From assembly GCA_963709355.1 (NCBI GenBank), contig CAVPVY010000005.1:2833451-2897450 (forward strand): 64,000 nt of DNA. Reading direction: 5' to 3'. This DNA is from PLOWO2-12-38-17 sp963709355 (GTDB lineage Bacteria; Planctomycetota; Brocadiia; Brocadiales; Brocadiaceae). Position 1 is the first letter of the stretch. Every line of letters starts with the position of its first letter. Both the position numbers and the translations under genes were made by a program. Below, one piece after another: positions 46,502 through 55,548 of this stretch. Under the pieces are notes generated by a model that saw only the letters and a list, made by a program, of their open reading frames with translations, searched no databases and was not told the DNA's origin.

Positions 46502-47491
46502 TTATCCTTCTTTTAAGAAATCGGCATTATCTTCCGGTATGGAAGGATTTATGCTTATGCCCGACCCTATCTCAAACCCTGCCGTGGTCATAAGGCGGGG
46601 TCTGATCTGAAGATACCAGTGCAACCGAGGTTCTTTCGCCCTGTATCGCGCCGAGGTGTTTATGACGTAATTGTAATCAGGGTCATTCAGTTTCCGGTAC
46701 ATCCTTCCCAGAATATCCTGTAGCGCAACGGCAAGGTTTGATTTTTCACTGTCTGATATGTCGCCAAAATCTGCCGTGTGGTTTTTGGGCATAATCCAGA
46801 CTTCAAAGGGGACTTCTGCGGCAAAGGGTATAAAGGCAACAAATGATTTGTTTTCATAAATAACCCGCCTTTTGTCCTTCATTTCATAATCCAATATATC
46901 GCAGTAAACACAGCATCCCCACTCATCAAAATATCGCTGAGCCTCATCCTCTCTCCATCGTATGTAATTAGGTACCATACCGGTAGCTATGAGTTGTGAA
47001 TGTGGATGAACAAGGGAGGTGCCTGCCCTGAGACCATTGTTGCGAAAGAGGATAATCATCATATTCTCATTCTTTTTTATCAGATCAGTATATCTCCTGT
47101 AATAGGCTTCGATTATAATCTGCACATCATTTACCGGCATTTGACCCATCTGCTGGTTGTGCAGCGGTGATTCAATAATGACTTCATGATGGCCGTACCC
47201 CTGCATGGTCACATAAATCCCCTCCTGATTTCGCACAAGATTTCCCTCCGGTGTTAAGGCGGGAAATTTATTCTGGATGACCCTCACCTGCCACGACTTT
47301 TGCCCTTTCAATTCTAAAATGACGGGAGGCAACGCATGTTCATTTCCTGGACAGAAAGGACATCCTGCATCATGTTCCGGCAAAAAATACGTTTCTTCGT
47401 ATTTATGAAAATCATTCGGTCTTTTTTTTCTGGCCGGGGAGTAAATTACCCATTGTTTGGTAGCCTTATTTTGACGTATTTCGCTTGTCAT
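46502..47491 (-). CDS. galT: Galactose-1-phosphate uridylyltransferase
   Basis: A 329-residue HIT-superfamily nucleotidyltransferase. The active-site HPHSQ lies at 162-166 (SLVHPHSQLIATG), a zinc pair at CPFCPGNE (44-51), and PFEVWIMPKNH and RLHWYLQIRPR follow. It exchanges UMP between UDP-glucose and galactose-1-phosphate; some members use other sugar-1-phosphates or act as ADP-sulfurylases. It sits 38 nt before the TreT-like gene and 45 nt after atpG. Confidence 0.9.
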   Translation of the reverse strand: MTSEIRQNKATKQWVIYSPARKKRPNDFHKYEETYFLPEHDAGCPFCPGNEHALPPVILELKGQKSWQVRVIQNKFPALTPEGNLVRNQEGIYVTMQGYGHHEVIIESPLHNQQMGQMPVNDVQIIIEAYYRRYTDLIKKNENMMIILFRNNGLRAGTSLVHPHSQLIATGMVPNYIRWREDEAQRYFDEWGCCVYCDILDYEMKDKRRVIYENKSFVAFIPFAAEVPFEVWIMPKNHTADFGDISDSEKSNLAVALQDILGRMYRKLNDPDYNYVINTSARYRAKEPRLHWYLQIRPRLMTTAGFEIGSGISINPSIPEDNADFLKEG

Positions 47492-47536
47492 TGTAAGTGT
47501 TTCTTTCTCAATCAGGATTTCCTGAAGGTATTCTAT

Positions 47537-48457
47537 CTAAAGATGCGAATGTTTCTGTTCAATAACGCCTTCGGAAGAAGATTGCAAGGCCTCAAAACCA
47601 GACACAATATCCAGAAGTTCATCGGTAATGGAACTCTGGTGTTGATGCCGGTAAAGCGCATCAATCTCTTCAATCCGTTCTTCGATATTTCGTTCTGCGG
47701 TTTGCATCGATAAAAGACGGCTTGCGTTCTCACTCGCCATAGACTCCAAAAATGCCCGGTAGAGTGAAACGAAAATATATTGGTGTACCAATGCAGAAAA
47801 CAGTCTGTTTCGGTCCATGGTAAAGGTAGGGATTGTACGCGATGGCCATTCGTTACGTGCTATAGCCTGAAACCATTCACGATCCAGAGGCAGCAGGTGT
47901 ATTGTTTGTGGTTTAGAGGTTACACTTGATATCAATTTATTGTAAAAGAGAATAACCCTGTTAATATTGCCCTTTGATTCCCATTCATTTATTGTCGTTA
48001 CAATTCTATGTCCCGTTTCTGTGATGGCAGATAAGGCTGCCGGAACTGAAAAGTATTCTGCAACAGGGTGTCCCTGATCTTCCAGGAGGGCTCTTGCACG
48101 AGAACCCACACACATTACAAACCGATGTTCATGAGTAATTTCATGTTCATACATAGCTTCAATTGCATGGGCTACTATCTGGTCGTTGAATCCTCCACAC
48201 AGGCCATGGTCTGAGCCAAAAATAACGATGCATGCGCCCTTATCTTTTGCCGGTGGCCCCTCCAATATTTCAACCGGGCCTCTCTGTAATACCACCCGAA
48301 GACCCAGTTCAACAGTCCTGTTGTAAACCGAAATTGATTCAACTGCCTTTTCGTAATGCCGGATATTCATTGCGGCGAGAGTCTTCATTGTCTTTACGAT
48401 GGTATACAAATCCTCTGCGCTCTGATTTTTTTTCCTCAGCGTTTCAAGTGTTTGCAT
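47537..48457 (-). CDS. atpG: N-type ATPase subunit gamma
   Basis: A 306-residue central-shaft subunit. The N-terminal helix TLRKKNQSAEDLYTIVKTMKTLAAMNIR and C-terminal helix MASENASRLLSMQTAERNIEE are the coiled-coil halves of F1 gamma, with IVIFGSDHGLCGGFND between. It is the last gene of the atpDCQRBEFAG operon and overlaps the end of atpA by 14 nt. It is longer and more divergent than ordinary F1 gamma, as in N-ATPases. Confidence 0.92.
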   Translation of the reverse strand: MQTLETLRKKNQSAEDLYTIVKTMKTLAAMNIRHYEKAVESISVYNRTVELGLRVVLQRGPVEILEGPPAKDKGACIVIFGSDHGLCGGFNDQIVAHAIEAMYEHEITHEHRFVMCVGSRARALLEDQGHPVAEYFSVPAALSAITETGHRIVTTINEWESKGNINRVILFYNKLISSVTSKPQTIHLLPLDREWFQAIARNEWPSRTIPTFTMDRNRLFSALVHQYIFVSLYRAFLESMASENASRLLSMQTAERNIEERIEEIDALYRHQHQSSITDELLDIVSGFEALQSSSEGVIEQKHSHL

Positions 48458-49988
48458 TCAGAGAGTTCTCCTCTTTTGCGGCAAGGGTCCTTCGGGCCAT
48501 AGTTACCAATTCATATCGGTCTTCGTCATTGAGTTTATAACCTGCTTCAAGTCGTTTGCACACATCAGGCAATTTATCAGTTACTTCCCTGCAAATTGTC
48601 CGTTCTGCAAGAGAAATCATATCTAAAGGAGTCTCGTCAAAGATTCCTTCCGTCGCGGCAAGCAAAACTGCAATTTGGTTCGAAACAGGCAGAGGTTGAT
48701 ATTGGGGTTGCTTGAGGATTTCCCTTATCCGCTTTCCTCTTTCAAGGGTTTTGCGGGTCGTCTCGTCAAGCCTGGTGCTGAAGCGGGCAAATCTTTCCAG
48801 TTCCTCGAATTGTGAATAGGAAAGACGTAGCGTGCCGGTTACGGCACGATACGAAGGGAACTGTGTCTTTCCCCCTACCCTGGACACAGACTTCCCCACA
48901 TCAATTGCAGGCAAAAACCCTTTTTGAAAAAGTTCCGGAGACAGATATATTTGACCATCAGTGATGGAAATCAGATTGGTTGGAATGTATGCTGATACAT
49001 TCTGTGCTTCTGTTTCAATGATCGGTAAAGCAGTCAAAGAACCCCCGCCGAATTCTTTTCGTAAATGAGTTGACCGTTCAAGAAGCCGCGAATGGATATA
49101 GAAGATATCTCCCGGATATGCCTCTCTCCCAGGAGGGCGGTGGAGAAGGAGAGAGAGTTCCCTGTATGCACGAGCATGTCGTGTCAGGTCATCGTATACA
49201 ATCAGGACATCCCTTCCTTGCCTCATGAAATACTCCGCCATAGTCGTGGCAGCATAAGGAGCAACGAATTGCATCCCCGGCGGTCCATCCCCGGCGGCTA
49301 CTACCACAATCGTATATTCCATCGCACTATACTTGCGAAGATCTGCTACCAATTTCGCCACGGATGAACTCCGCAGCCCTATAGCACAATAGACACAGAC
49401 CACATCTTTGTTTTTCTGATTAATAATCGTATCCAGCGCGATTGCGGTCTTACCGGTCTGGCGATCGCCAAGAATTAATTCGCGCTGGCCTCTCCCGATG
49501 GGAATCATGGCATCAATTACTTTAATTCCTGTCTGAAGCGGCACAGTCACCGGCGATCTGTCCATGATCGCAGGCGCATCTTGTTCCACAAGGCGACGTT
49601 GCGAGGTTCGAATAGTACCGAGGTTATCAAGAGGGGTCCCTAATGCGTCTACGATGCGGCCGAGCAATGCCTCTCCTACCGGAACATCCATGACTCTTTC
49701 CGTGCGCCGGACTTCACTTCCTGCCTTGATTTCCGCGCTTTCATTCAGCAATATGATACCCACTTCTTCCTGGTCAAGATTAAAAACCATTCCCAGTCCG
49801 CCATCCGTGAATCGGACCAATTCTTCCGACTCTACACTCCTCAGACCATCGACACGTGCAATGCCGCGCCCTACATACCTCACCATTCCCACTTCACGGG
49901 TTTTCAGGGAAGGTCTAAATCTTTTTAAACCCTGGTCGAAGCTTTCGAAGGTGTTGTCTAAGAGTGTTTTCAATTCATTGATAGGCAT
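48444..49988 (-). CDS. atpA: N-type ATPase subunit alpha
   Basis: A 514-residue non-catalytic nucleotide-binding subunit of the F1 head. P-loop GDRQTGKT at 174-181, preceded by IPIGRGQRELI. Further motifs are VYCAIGLRSSSVAKLV, IYDDLTRHARAYRELSLLL and PPGREAYPGDIFYIHSRLLER. Starts 7 nt after atpF. Full-length with no lesion. Confidence 0.96.
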   Translation of the reverse strand: MPINELKTLLDNTFESFDQGLKRFRPSLKTREVGMVRYVGRGIARVDGLRSVESEELVRFTDGGLGMVFNLDQEEVGIILLNESAEIKAGSEVRRTERVMDVPVGEALLGRIVDALGTPLDNLGTIRTSQRRLVEQDAPAIMDRSPVTVPLQTGIKVIDAMIPIGRGQRELILGDRQTGKTAIALDTIINQKNKDVVCVYCAIGLRSSSVAKLVADLRKYSAMEYTIVVVAAGDGPPGMQFVAPYAATTMAEYFMRQGRDVLIVYDDLTRHARAYRELSLLLHRPPGREAYPGDIFYIHSRLLERSTHLRKEFGGGSLTALPIIETEAQNVSAYIPTNLISITDGQIYLSPELFQKGFLPAIDVGKSVSRVGGKTQFPSYRAVTGTLRLSYSQFEELERFARFSTRLDETTRKTLERGKRIREILKQPQYQPLPVSNQIAVLLAATEGIFDETPLDMISLAERTICREVTDKLPDVCKRLEAGYKLNDEDRYELVTMARRTLAAKEENSLNANT

Positions 49989-49995
49989 ATTCTGT

Positions 49996-50763
49996 TTAAC
50001 TACTTAACTCCTCATCGATGGTTTTATTTACCTCTTCTTCCAAGGCAGTTACGTAGTCATTCAGATTCCAGCCAATGATATAATCACCGACTTTAAGCTC
50101 GATTCCACAAATAAGATCGGGTGAGGTACTGTACACAATTTTTCTGTCATCCATGAGACATGTATGAATTTCGCGGTTAATCTCCTGTTGCATATCCTCT
50201 GAAATTTCAAAAGCGCTGGAGACACTTACCGCTTTTCCCGATGTTCTCATTGATTCTTTCATCTTGCTGAGTTCGACGTTGTTTACATTGTTTAACTTTC
50301 GGAGAAAGATATTAATCATGCCTTGTTCGACATGAGAATCCGATAAATCTGAAAAAGCCCGACCGGTAATTGCACAAATTTGTTTCTCAGCTTTTTTGCG
50401 TAACTCCTGAAGAAAAGATTCCTTTTCATCTCGCAAGACATCATGCCACCTTTTTTCCATCGCGGTTACCTCTTCGCGCGCTTTTTCGATTAATCCTTTT
50501 CTATTGACTTCAGCCTCTTCCTCGACTTTCCGAAGCATCTCTTCACGTTTCTCATCAAACTCCTTGTTTTTTTTGCGATACAATTCCCTCTCTTCTTCAG
50601 CCTCTGCCCGCTTATTATCTGCCTCATTAAGCCTTGAGGCTATTTTTTGCTCACGTGCATTCGTTGCCGAAATAATCCGGCCATAGAGAAAATGTTTAAG
50701 AAGGAATACCAGAATAAGAAAATTGATTACCTGTGAGAGTACCGTGAACCAGTCGATAAGCAT
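49996..50763 (-). CDS. atpF: N-type ATPase subunit b, with delta-like C-terminal part
   Basis: A 255-residue stator subunit. One N-terminal membrane helix (MLIDWFTVLSQVINFLILVFLL), a long charged coiled coil (~30-140), then a C-terminal region with EINREIHTCLMDDRKIVYS and ICGIELKVGDYIIGWNLNDYV, which resembles the C-terminus of F-type delta. N-ATPase operons lack a separate delta gene, so this b-delta arrangement replaces it. The frame is open to 50811, but the ATG at 50763, one base after the atpE stop, gives the proper helix start. Confidence 0.9.
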   Translation of the reverse strand: MLIDWFTVLSQVINFLILVFLLKHFLYGRIISATNAREQKIASRLNEADNKRAEAEEERELYRKKNKEFDEKREEMLRKVEEEAEVNRKGLIEKAREEVTAMEKRWHDVLRDEKESFLQELRKKAEKQICAITGRAFSDLSDSHVEQGMINIFLRKLNNVNNVELSKMKESMRTSGKAVSVSSAFEISEDMQQEINREIHTCLMDDRKIVYSTSPDLICGIELKVGDYIIGWNLNDYVTALEEEVNKTIDEELSS

Positions 50764-50764
50764 C

Positions 50765-51043
50765 TTACCCCCCGGCCTTGCCAATGACATAATTCCAAAA
50801 CGGATTAGCAAAGATCAAAATCATAGTAACTACAAAGCAATAAATAGCAGTAGATTCTATCATTGCCATACTGACAAATAACGTCCTGGTAATCGTGTTT
50901 GCCTCGTCAGGCTGCTGTGCAATTGCACTTAAGGCCTGAGCGGCAACACGGGCCTCTCCAAAAGCAGGCCCGATAGAGCCAATAGTTATCGTCAGCCCAG
51001 AGACAATAATAGAGACCATCCCGATAAGACCAATATTATCCAT
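50765..51043 (-). CDS. atpE: N-type ATPase subunit c with Na+-type ion-binding residues
   Basis: A 92-residue two-helix rotor subunit. E30 (IGPAFGEARV) in helix 1 and E63-S64-T65-xx-Y68 (IESTAIY) in helix 2 match the residues that build sodium sites in c rings, with the helix-1 Gln of Ilyobacter replaced by Glu, as in N-ATPases. Two carboxylates per hairpin may still favour protons, so ion choice is not proved. The frame opens at 51139, but AAAGGAG before the ATG at 51043 and the standard subunit length fix the start. It overlaps atpB by 8 nt. Confidence 0.94.
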   Translation of the reverse strand: MDNIGLIGMVSIIVSGLTITIGSIGPAFGEARVAAQALSAIAQQPDEANTITRTLFVSMAMIESTAIYCFVVTMILIFANPFWNYVIGKAGG

Positions 51044-51776
51044 GCTGTTCCACTCCTTTCTTTTTATTCTCGTTTTTTTGTTCCCTTTCGTCATGAACGC
51101 GGGTCGCTGATGCAATATAAACAATTGCCAGAATAGCAAATATATACGCCTGAATCAATCCCGTAAGCAGTCCCAGTGCCACCATAATGATAGGGAAAAG
51201 CAGGGGGGCGATGGAAAGCAGAATACCCGCAATAATGGTTCCACTCATCACATTACCAAAGAGTCGAACTGCCAATGCAATAGTACGGGAGACTTCTCCC
51301 AGGATATTGAATGGGAGCATAAAAGGGGTTGGCCTAAAATAGTGTTTCAGGTATCCGACAACCCCCTTTTTTGAGATTCCAAAAATGGGGACTGCTATGA
51401 AAACACAAATTGCAAGCGCTGCAGTTGTAGATAAAGAACCTGTAGGCGGCTGGTATCCGGGTATGATACTCAGGATAATCGAGACCGCAATAAAAAGGAA
51501 CAGGGTTCCCACGAAGGGAAGATACGGAGAAGGGTCCTGTCGGCTAATGGCACGAATCTGATCTTGCATCCCCAGCACCAGCACTTCAAGCATGTTTTGC
51601 CATCGGGACAAGGTAGTGCCCGTTGTTAATTTCCTTGTCACAAGCCAGGAACCGACAACCAACAGAGCCATCACAACCCATGTAAACACAATCGTAGCAT
51701 TCAGAGACACCGGACCAATTTTTAAAAATATTATCGCGTCAGGGGTTATTTTCAATCTTTTGCCTTCCTTTTCCAA
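51036..51776 (-). CDS. atpB: N-type ATPase subunit a
   Basis: A 246-residue membrane stator. The essential arginine is R171 in IALAVRLFGNVMSG. GLIQAYIFAILAIVYIASA near the C-terminus is the second conserved half-channel helix. About six membrane segments. It lies 6 nt after atpR and overlaps atpE, so the membrane-sector genes are translationally coupled. Confidence 0.94.
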   Translation of the reverse strand: MEKEGKRLKITPDAIIFLKIGPVSLNATIVFTWVVMALLVVGSWLVTRKLTTGTTLSRWQNMLEVLVLGMQDQIRAISRQDPSPYLPFVGTLFLFIAVSIILSIIPGYQPPTGSLSTTAALAICVFIAVPIFGISKKGVVGYLKHYFRPTPFMLPFNILGEVSRTIALAVRLFGNVMSGTIIAGILLSIAPLLFPIIMVALGLLTGLIQAYIFAILAIVYIASATRVHDEREQKNENKKKGVEQHG

Positions 51777-51782
51777 ATAGTC

Positions 51783-52064
51783 TCATATTTGCTTTTCCGG
51801 CCGTAACCGTCGAACCAGGATGTGCCGTACAAGGAAAAAACCTACGGTACACGCAATCAGTCTTTCCCACCTTCCCTCCATAACGAGGTAGAAAGCAAAC
51901 AGGCTAATACACGTCCGCACTACAAAGCTCACCAGGATCAGCAGCGTAGGGCGTTTTGTGGCAGAAAGGCTTTGTGCCGTGAACCAAAGCCCGGCGTAAT
52001 TGAGAATTCCCAAGGCCATTCCCACAACGAATGGAACCATGAAAAACAGGATTCCCCCCATCAC
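51783..52064 (-). CDS. atpR: N-ATPase accessory subunit AtpR
   Basis: A 93-residue, three-helix membrane protein (MMGGILFFMVPFVVGMALG, LVSFVVRTCISLFAFYLV) occupying the AtpR slot between atpQ and atpB. AtpR is specific to N-ATPase operons; the conserved membrane arginine (R48-R51 area, FVVRTCI) is thought to interact with the c ring. Identification rests on gene order plus hydropathy and this arginine. Confidence 0.85.
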   Translation of the reverse strand: MMGGILFFMVPFVVGMALGILNYAGLWFTAQSLSATKRPTLLILVSFVVRTCISLFAFYLVMEGRWERLIACTVGFFLVRHILVRRLRPEKQI

Positions 52065-52133
52065 ATTATCCCTCCTGTCTCATGACCAGCAGGGGATAAA
52101 AACGTTGTAAAGTAAATGACAAACGGGATTCAT

Positions 52134-52445
52134 TCATTCTTGCTCTCCTGTTTTATCCAGTACCAGGCATTCAGGCAACCAAGGGCGACTCCGGCCATAA
52201 GCAACATGAGTGTCCATGATAAAGGTCCCCGGCCATCTCCTGTCAATCCAGATTCCAACCGTTATGCCAATTAATGTCGGAATGGCTACTGACCACCCGA
52301 GAATTCCCGACATACCCATGCCATACCATACACTCCGAATACCCTTTTCACCTCTTCTTCGGATTTTGCGGGCTTCTTTTTTCCCTATTTCTTCAACAAA
52401 CTTGTGTCGGGAATTCCGATGATTTTTCTCCGGTAATTCAGACAT
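52134..52445 (-). pseudogene. atpQ: N-ATPase accessory subunit AtpQ (AtpI-like), frameshifted
   Basis: The open frame gives 103 residues from the ATG at 52445: charged N-terminus, one membrane helix (MSGILGWSVAIPTLIGITVGI), WIDRRWPGTF, then a polar, unrelated tail. Removing one base at about 52220 restores a second helix, SWTLMLLMAGVALGCLNAWY, and the ending WIKQESKNE, with a stop at 52130-52132. This is the normal AtpQ hairpin, so the gene carries a single-base insertion or a sequencing error. It overlaps the end of atpC by 8 nt. Confidence 0.88.
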
Positions 52446-52830
52446 GACCGCGTTCCTCAAGTTCGATGAATCGCTTCACAAAACTGACTTCAAGCTTGGA
52501 TATGGCAGAACGGGCAACCTTCTGCCTGTCGTCCGCAAATCCAAACTGTTTCTCTACCGTCTCTTTCAATCTTCCTAAATCTGCGCCCCGCACTGCATTC
52601 AATGTTGAAACTAACACCTCGGAACCGCACTTAACCAGCACCCCTTCATCGATAGCGAGAAACTCTTCATGTTCTTCCGATTCAAATGAAAGCAGGCCGG
52701 GAACAAGCGCTGCTACAAAATCTATATGGTGTGGTAGCAGGCAAAAAAATCCATTTTCAGCCTCCGCAATCACTTTGGTGACCTCTTTGTCAATAAGGAC
52801 CTCCGTCGGAAGTAACACTTTAAGTATCAT
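52438..52830 (-). CDS. atpC: N-type ATPase subunit epsilon
   Basis: A 130-residue F1 epsilon: N-terminal beta sandwich (MILKVLLPTEVLIDKEVTKV, GFFCLLPHHIDFVAALVPGLL) and a C-terminal helical part (DLGRLKETVEKQFGFADDR). Second gene of the operon, overlapping atpD by 11 nt. Confidence 0.93.
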   Translation of the reverse strand: MILKVLLPTEVLIDKEVTKVIAEAENGFFCLLPHHIDFVAALVPGLLSFESEEHEEFLAIDEGVLVKCGSEVLVSTLNAVRGADLGRLKETVEKQFGFADDRQKVARSAISKLEVSFVKRFIELEERGHV

Positions 52831-54211
52831 GTTTTTTTACTTCATCGATTTTTCCTATCATATACAGTGACGTCTCAGGATAGGAGAAAAATTCGTTGTT
52901 TAAAATCCTTTCACATCCGTCAAGGGCCTCTTGCAGACCAACCGACCTCCCCGCCTGGCCGGTAAACTGCTCTGTAGTAAAAAATGGTTGGGTTAAAAAT
53001 CTCTCAAGCCTTCTTGCCTGATTCACCATTTCCCGGTCTTCTTTGGAAAGTTCCTCTAAACCCAGCATGGCAATGATATCCTTTAATTCTTCATAAATTG
53101 CCAGCACTTTCAGTACCTCGCGGGAAATCTGATAATGCCGCTTTCCAACGATGTGAGGAATAAGCATCTTCGATCCGGATTGAAGCGGATCAATAGCAGG
53201 GTAAAGCCCTTCGCTTGCACGTTTTCTGGATAACACGACCGACGCCGACAGATGAGTAAAGGTATGAACTGCTGAAGGGTCGGTAAAATCATCAGCCGGC
53301 ACATACACAGCCTGTACTGAGGTAATAGCGCCGGTTTGTGTATTACAAATCCTTTCTTCCAATTGTGAGAGTTCTGTTCCGAGGGTAGGTTGATATCCGA
53401 CACGTGAAGGTAATTGGCCAAGAAGCCCTGAGACTTCAGCGCCTGCCTGTATAAAACGAAAAATATTATCAATCAGGAGCAAAACATCCCGCTTTGTTTC
53501 GTCACGGAAATATTCAGCCATGGTAAGCGCTGCATGCCCCACCCGGAATCTGGCGCCGGGAGGTTCTTGCATTTGACCGAAAAGCATTACCGTGTTGTTG
53601 AGCACACCAGCCTCTTTAATTTCGCGGAAAAGCTCCTCAGCCTCCCGGCATCTCTCTCCTATGCCACAGAAGAGACTGATTCCCCCGTGAAGACCCATTA
53701 CCTTATGGATAATCTCTGTAATGAGCACTGTTTTCCCGACTCCCGCACCACCAAAAAGCCCAGCTTTTCCACCCCTTTCAAGAGGGACAAGCACATCGAT
53801 TGCCTTGATTCCGGTTATGAATATCTCAGAGGTAACCGCCCGCTTTGAAAGCGGGACAGAGGGTTGATGTATTGACCGCCACTCAACATCCTTTAATGCC
53901 TCTCCGTTGTCTATTGTTTCTCCAAACACGTTAAATGCCCTGCCGAGAAGTTGTCGTCCAACGGGAACACAGATAGGTTGCTCTGTGTCTGTCACGCAAG
54001 AGCCACGAGACAATCCCCGGGTAGACGTCAGCGCTATTCCCCGAACGATTTCCGGGTTCAGGTGTAGGAGTACTTCTATCACAATTTCCCCTTTTTTACC
54101 TGCACGCAGTTTATTATAGATGGCTGGTATTTTCTGAGAGAAACACGCATCTACCACACTGCCGCGGACAGACACAACGGTTCCCCTGTTGACATTTTCC
54201 TGTTTAAGCAT
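52820..54211 (-). CDS. atpD: N-type ATPase subunit beta
   Basis: A 463-residue catalytic F1 subunit, first gene of the operon. P-loop GGAGVGKT at 154-161, then FCGIGERCREAEELFREIK, LLLIDNIFRFIQAGAEVSGLL and YVPADDFTDPSAVHTFTHL. Gene order beta-epsilon-Q-R-a-c-b-alpha-gamma is the signature of the N-type ATPase operon, which occurs beside a normal F-type enzyme in its hosts. It reads from its own upstream region; a clear promoter was not found. Confidence 0.96.
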   Translation of the reverse strand: MLKQENVNRGTVVSVRGSVVDACFSQKIPAIYNKLRAGKKGEIVIEVLLHLNPEIVRGIALTSTRGLSRGSCVTDTEQPICVPVGRQLLGRAFNVFGETIDNGEALKDVEWRSIHQPSVPLSKRAVTSEIFITGIKAIDVLVPLERGGKAGLFGGAGVGKTVLITEIIHKVMGLHGGISLFCGIGERCREAEELFREIKEAGVLNNTVMLFGQMQEPPGARFRVGHAALTMAEYFRDETKRDVLLLIDNIFRFIQAGAEVSGLLGQLPSRVGYQPTLGTELSQLEERICNTQTGAITSVQAVYVPADDFTDPSAVHTFTHLSASVVLSRKRASEGLYPAIDPLQSGSKMLIPHIVGKRHYQISREVLKVLAIYEELKDIIAMLGLEELSKEDREMVNQARRLERFLTQPFFTTEQFTGQAGRSVGLQEALDGCERILNNEFFSYPETSLYMIGKIDEVKKHDT

Positions 54212-54305
54212 AAGCGAAACGGTTCATTTTGATTTCTAACGAAAGTAATGTTGTAATAATTTTGACATACAAAGTTATTGATGTAAGGTAAAAAGAATGG
54301 AACCA

Positions 54306-54467
54306 TTAATCGAGCTTATCAAATACGTCTTTATTCGCCCCGCAAGCAGGACACACCCAGCCTTCTGGTAAACTTTCAAAAGCCGTGCCAGCATTAACAC
54401 CTTTATCCGGATCGCCCTTTGCTGGATCGTATATGTAACCACAAACCCTACATTCCCATTTTGACAT
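54306..54467 (-). CDS. Rubredoxin
   Basis: A 53-residue protein too short for a standard ORF cutoff. It reads MSKWECRVCGYIYDP ... LPEGWVCPACGANKDVF, with the four Fe ligands C6, C9, C39 and C42 and the usual DPDKGVNAGT middle. Ribosome binding site AAAGGAG lies 6 nt before the ATG. Rubredoxins carry single electrons at moderate potential and often serve oxygen or peroxide detoxification. It lies between atpD and a 2-oxoacid oxidoreductase. Confidence 0.97.
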   Translation of the reverse strand: MSKWECRVCGYIYDPAKGDPDKGVNAGTAFESLPEGWVCPACGANKDVFDKLD

Positions 54468-54685
54468 ATTTTTCTCCTTTCCTTGTTTTTACATTAATAA
54501 ACCATTTATACTATAACAGCAACAAATGAATTTATTTGTTTTATTACCAAAGCCTTCAAACTAATTTCTTATATATAAATCTTTTCACAACAACGTCTCC
54601 TTTTTTCCAGATAGAACAAGCACAAGTTTCAAGATACTCTGACTTTACAATAAGGTAGCTTTTTAACTGGTTTTACACCTTTAAG

Positions 54686-55546
54686 TTAAAGAAAATCGTT
54701 GAATACACTGCGTATATCAATATTTTCGGTCTGCTCTTCTACCAAAGGGGGCTTTTTGCATAGCCCACTCTTCTCTTCGTATGACTTTTTTTCTGTTTTA
54801 TAAATTATGCCAATGGGAATCCTGTCCCCCCATTCAGCGGCTTTCTGATATGCCGCTATTTTATCTTCCGGGTTATATGCTGTATCATCATTGATTTTAT
54901 AAACTCTCTTTGAGTACCACTCATAGGTATTTTTTTTATTAAAAGATACGCAAGGTTGCAAAACATCGATGAGTGAAAAGCCTTTATAATTTATACCCTC
55001 AAGTATCAACCAGCAGAGATGTTCTATATCAAGGGAGTACCCCCTTGCAACAAAACCTGCACCAATGGAGATCGCCATTGCAAGAGGATGAAATGGCTCT
55101 AAGATCACACCTTCAGGCTGGACCTTTGTTACATACCCAGGATCTGTGGTGGGCGATGCCTGGCCTTTGGTGAGTCCGTATATCTGGTTGTCATGGACAA
55201 TTACCGTTATATCTATATTCCTTCTAATATTATGGATAAAATGGTTACCACCCTCTCCATAACAGTCTCCGTCTCCCGTTGTAACTAATACCGTCAAGGC
55301 ATGATTTGCGATTTTTGCCCCTGCCGCAACAGGAAGCGCCCTCCCATGAAGGCCATTGAAACAGTTACATTTAATATAATGCGGCAATTTTGCAGCCTGT
55401 CCTATTCCTGAAACAAGCAAGATATTTTTCGGATCTCTGCCGAGTTTAGCAATGGCTTTTTTGACTGCATTCAGAATGCCAAAATTGCCACAACCGGGGC
55501 ACCAGGCAATCTCATCGTTACTTTTAAGGTCTTCAATCTCTAACAT
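54686..55546 (-). CDS. 2-oxoacid:ferredoxin oxidoreductase, beta subunit
   Basis: A 286-residue thiamine-diphosphate subunit of the KorB/PorB type. CPGCGNFGILNAVKKAIAK near the N-terminus, NCFNGLHGRALPVAAGAK, and the ThDP motif TTGDGDCYGEGGNHFIHN...DNQIYGLTKGQASPT are clear. It starts 2 nt after the fused gamma-alpha gene, so this is a two-gene enzyme. 2-Oxoglutarate or pyruvate are the likely substrates. Confidence 0.94.
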   Translation of the reverse strand: MLEIEDLKSNDEIAWCPGCGNFGILNAVKKAIAKLGRDPKNILLVSGIGQAAKLPHYIKCNCFNGLHGRALPVAAGAKIANHALTVLVTTGDGDCYGEGGNHFIHNIRRNIDITVIVHDNQIYGLTKGQASPTTDPGYVTKVQPEGVILEPFHPLAMAISIGAGFVARGYSLDIEHLCWLILEGINYKGFSLIDVLQPCVSFNKKNTYEWYSKRVYKINDDTAYNPEDKIAAYQKAAEWGDRIPIGIIYKTEKKSYEEKSGLCKKPPLVEEQTENIDIRSVFNDFL

Positions 55547-55548
55547 AG

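Noticed and set aside
53110..53848. Alternative frames inside atpD
   Set aside because: atpD is full-length and well conserved over this stretch.
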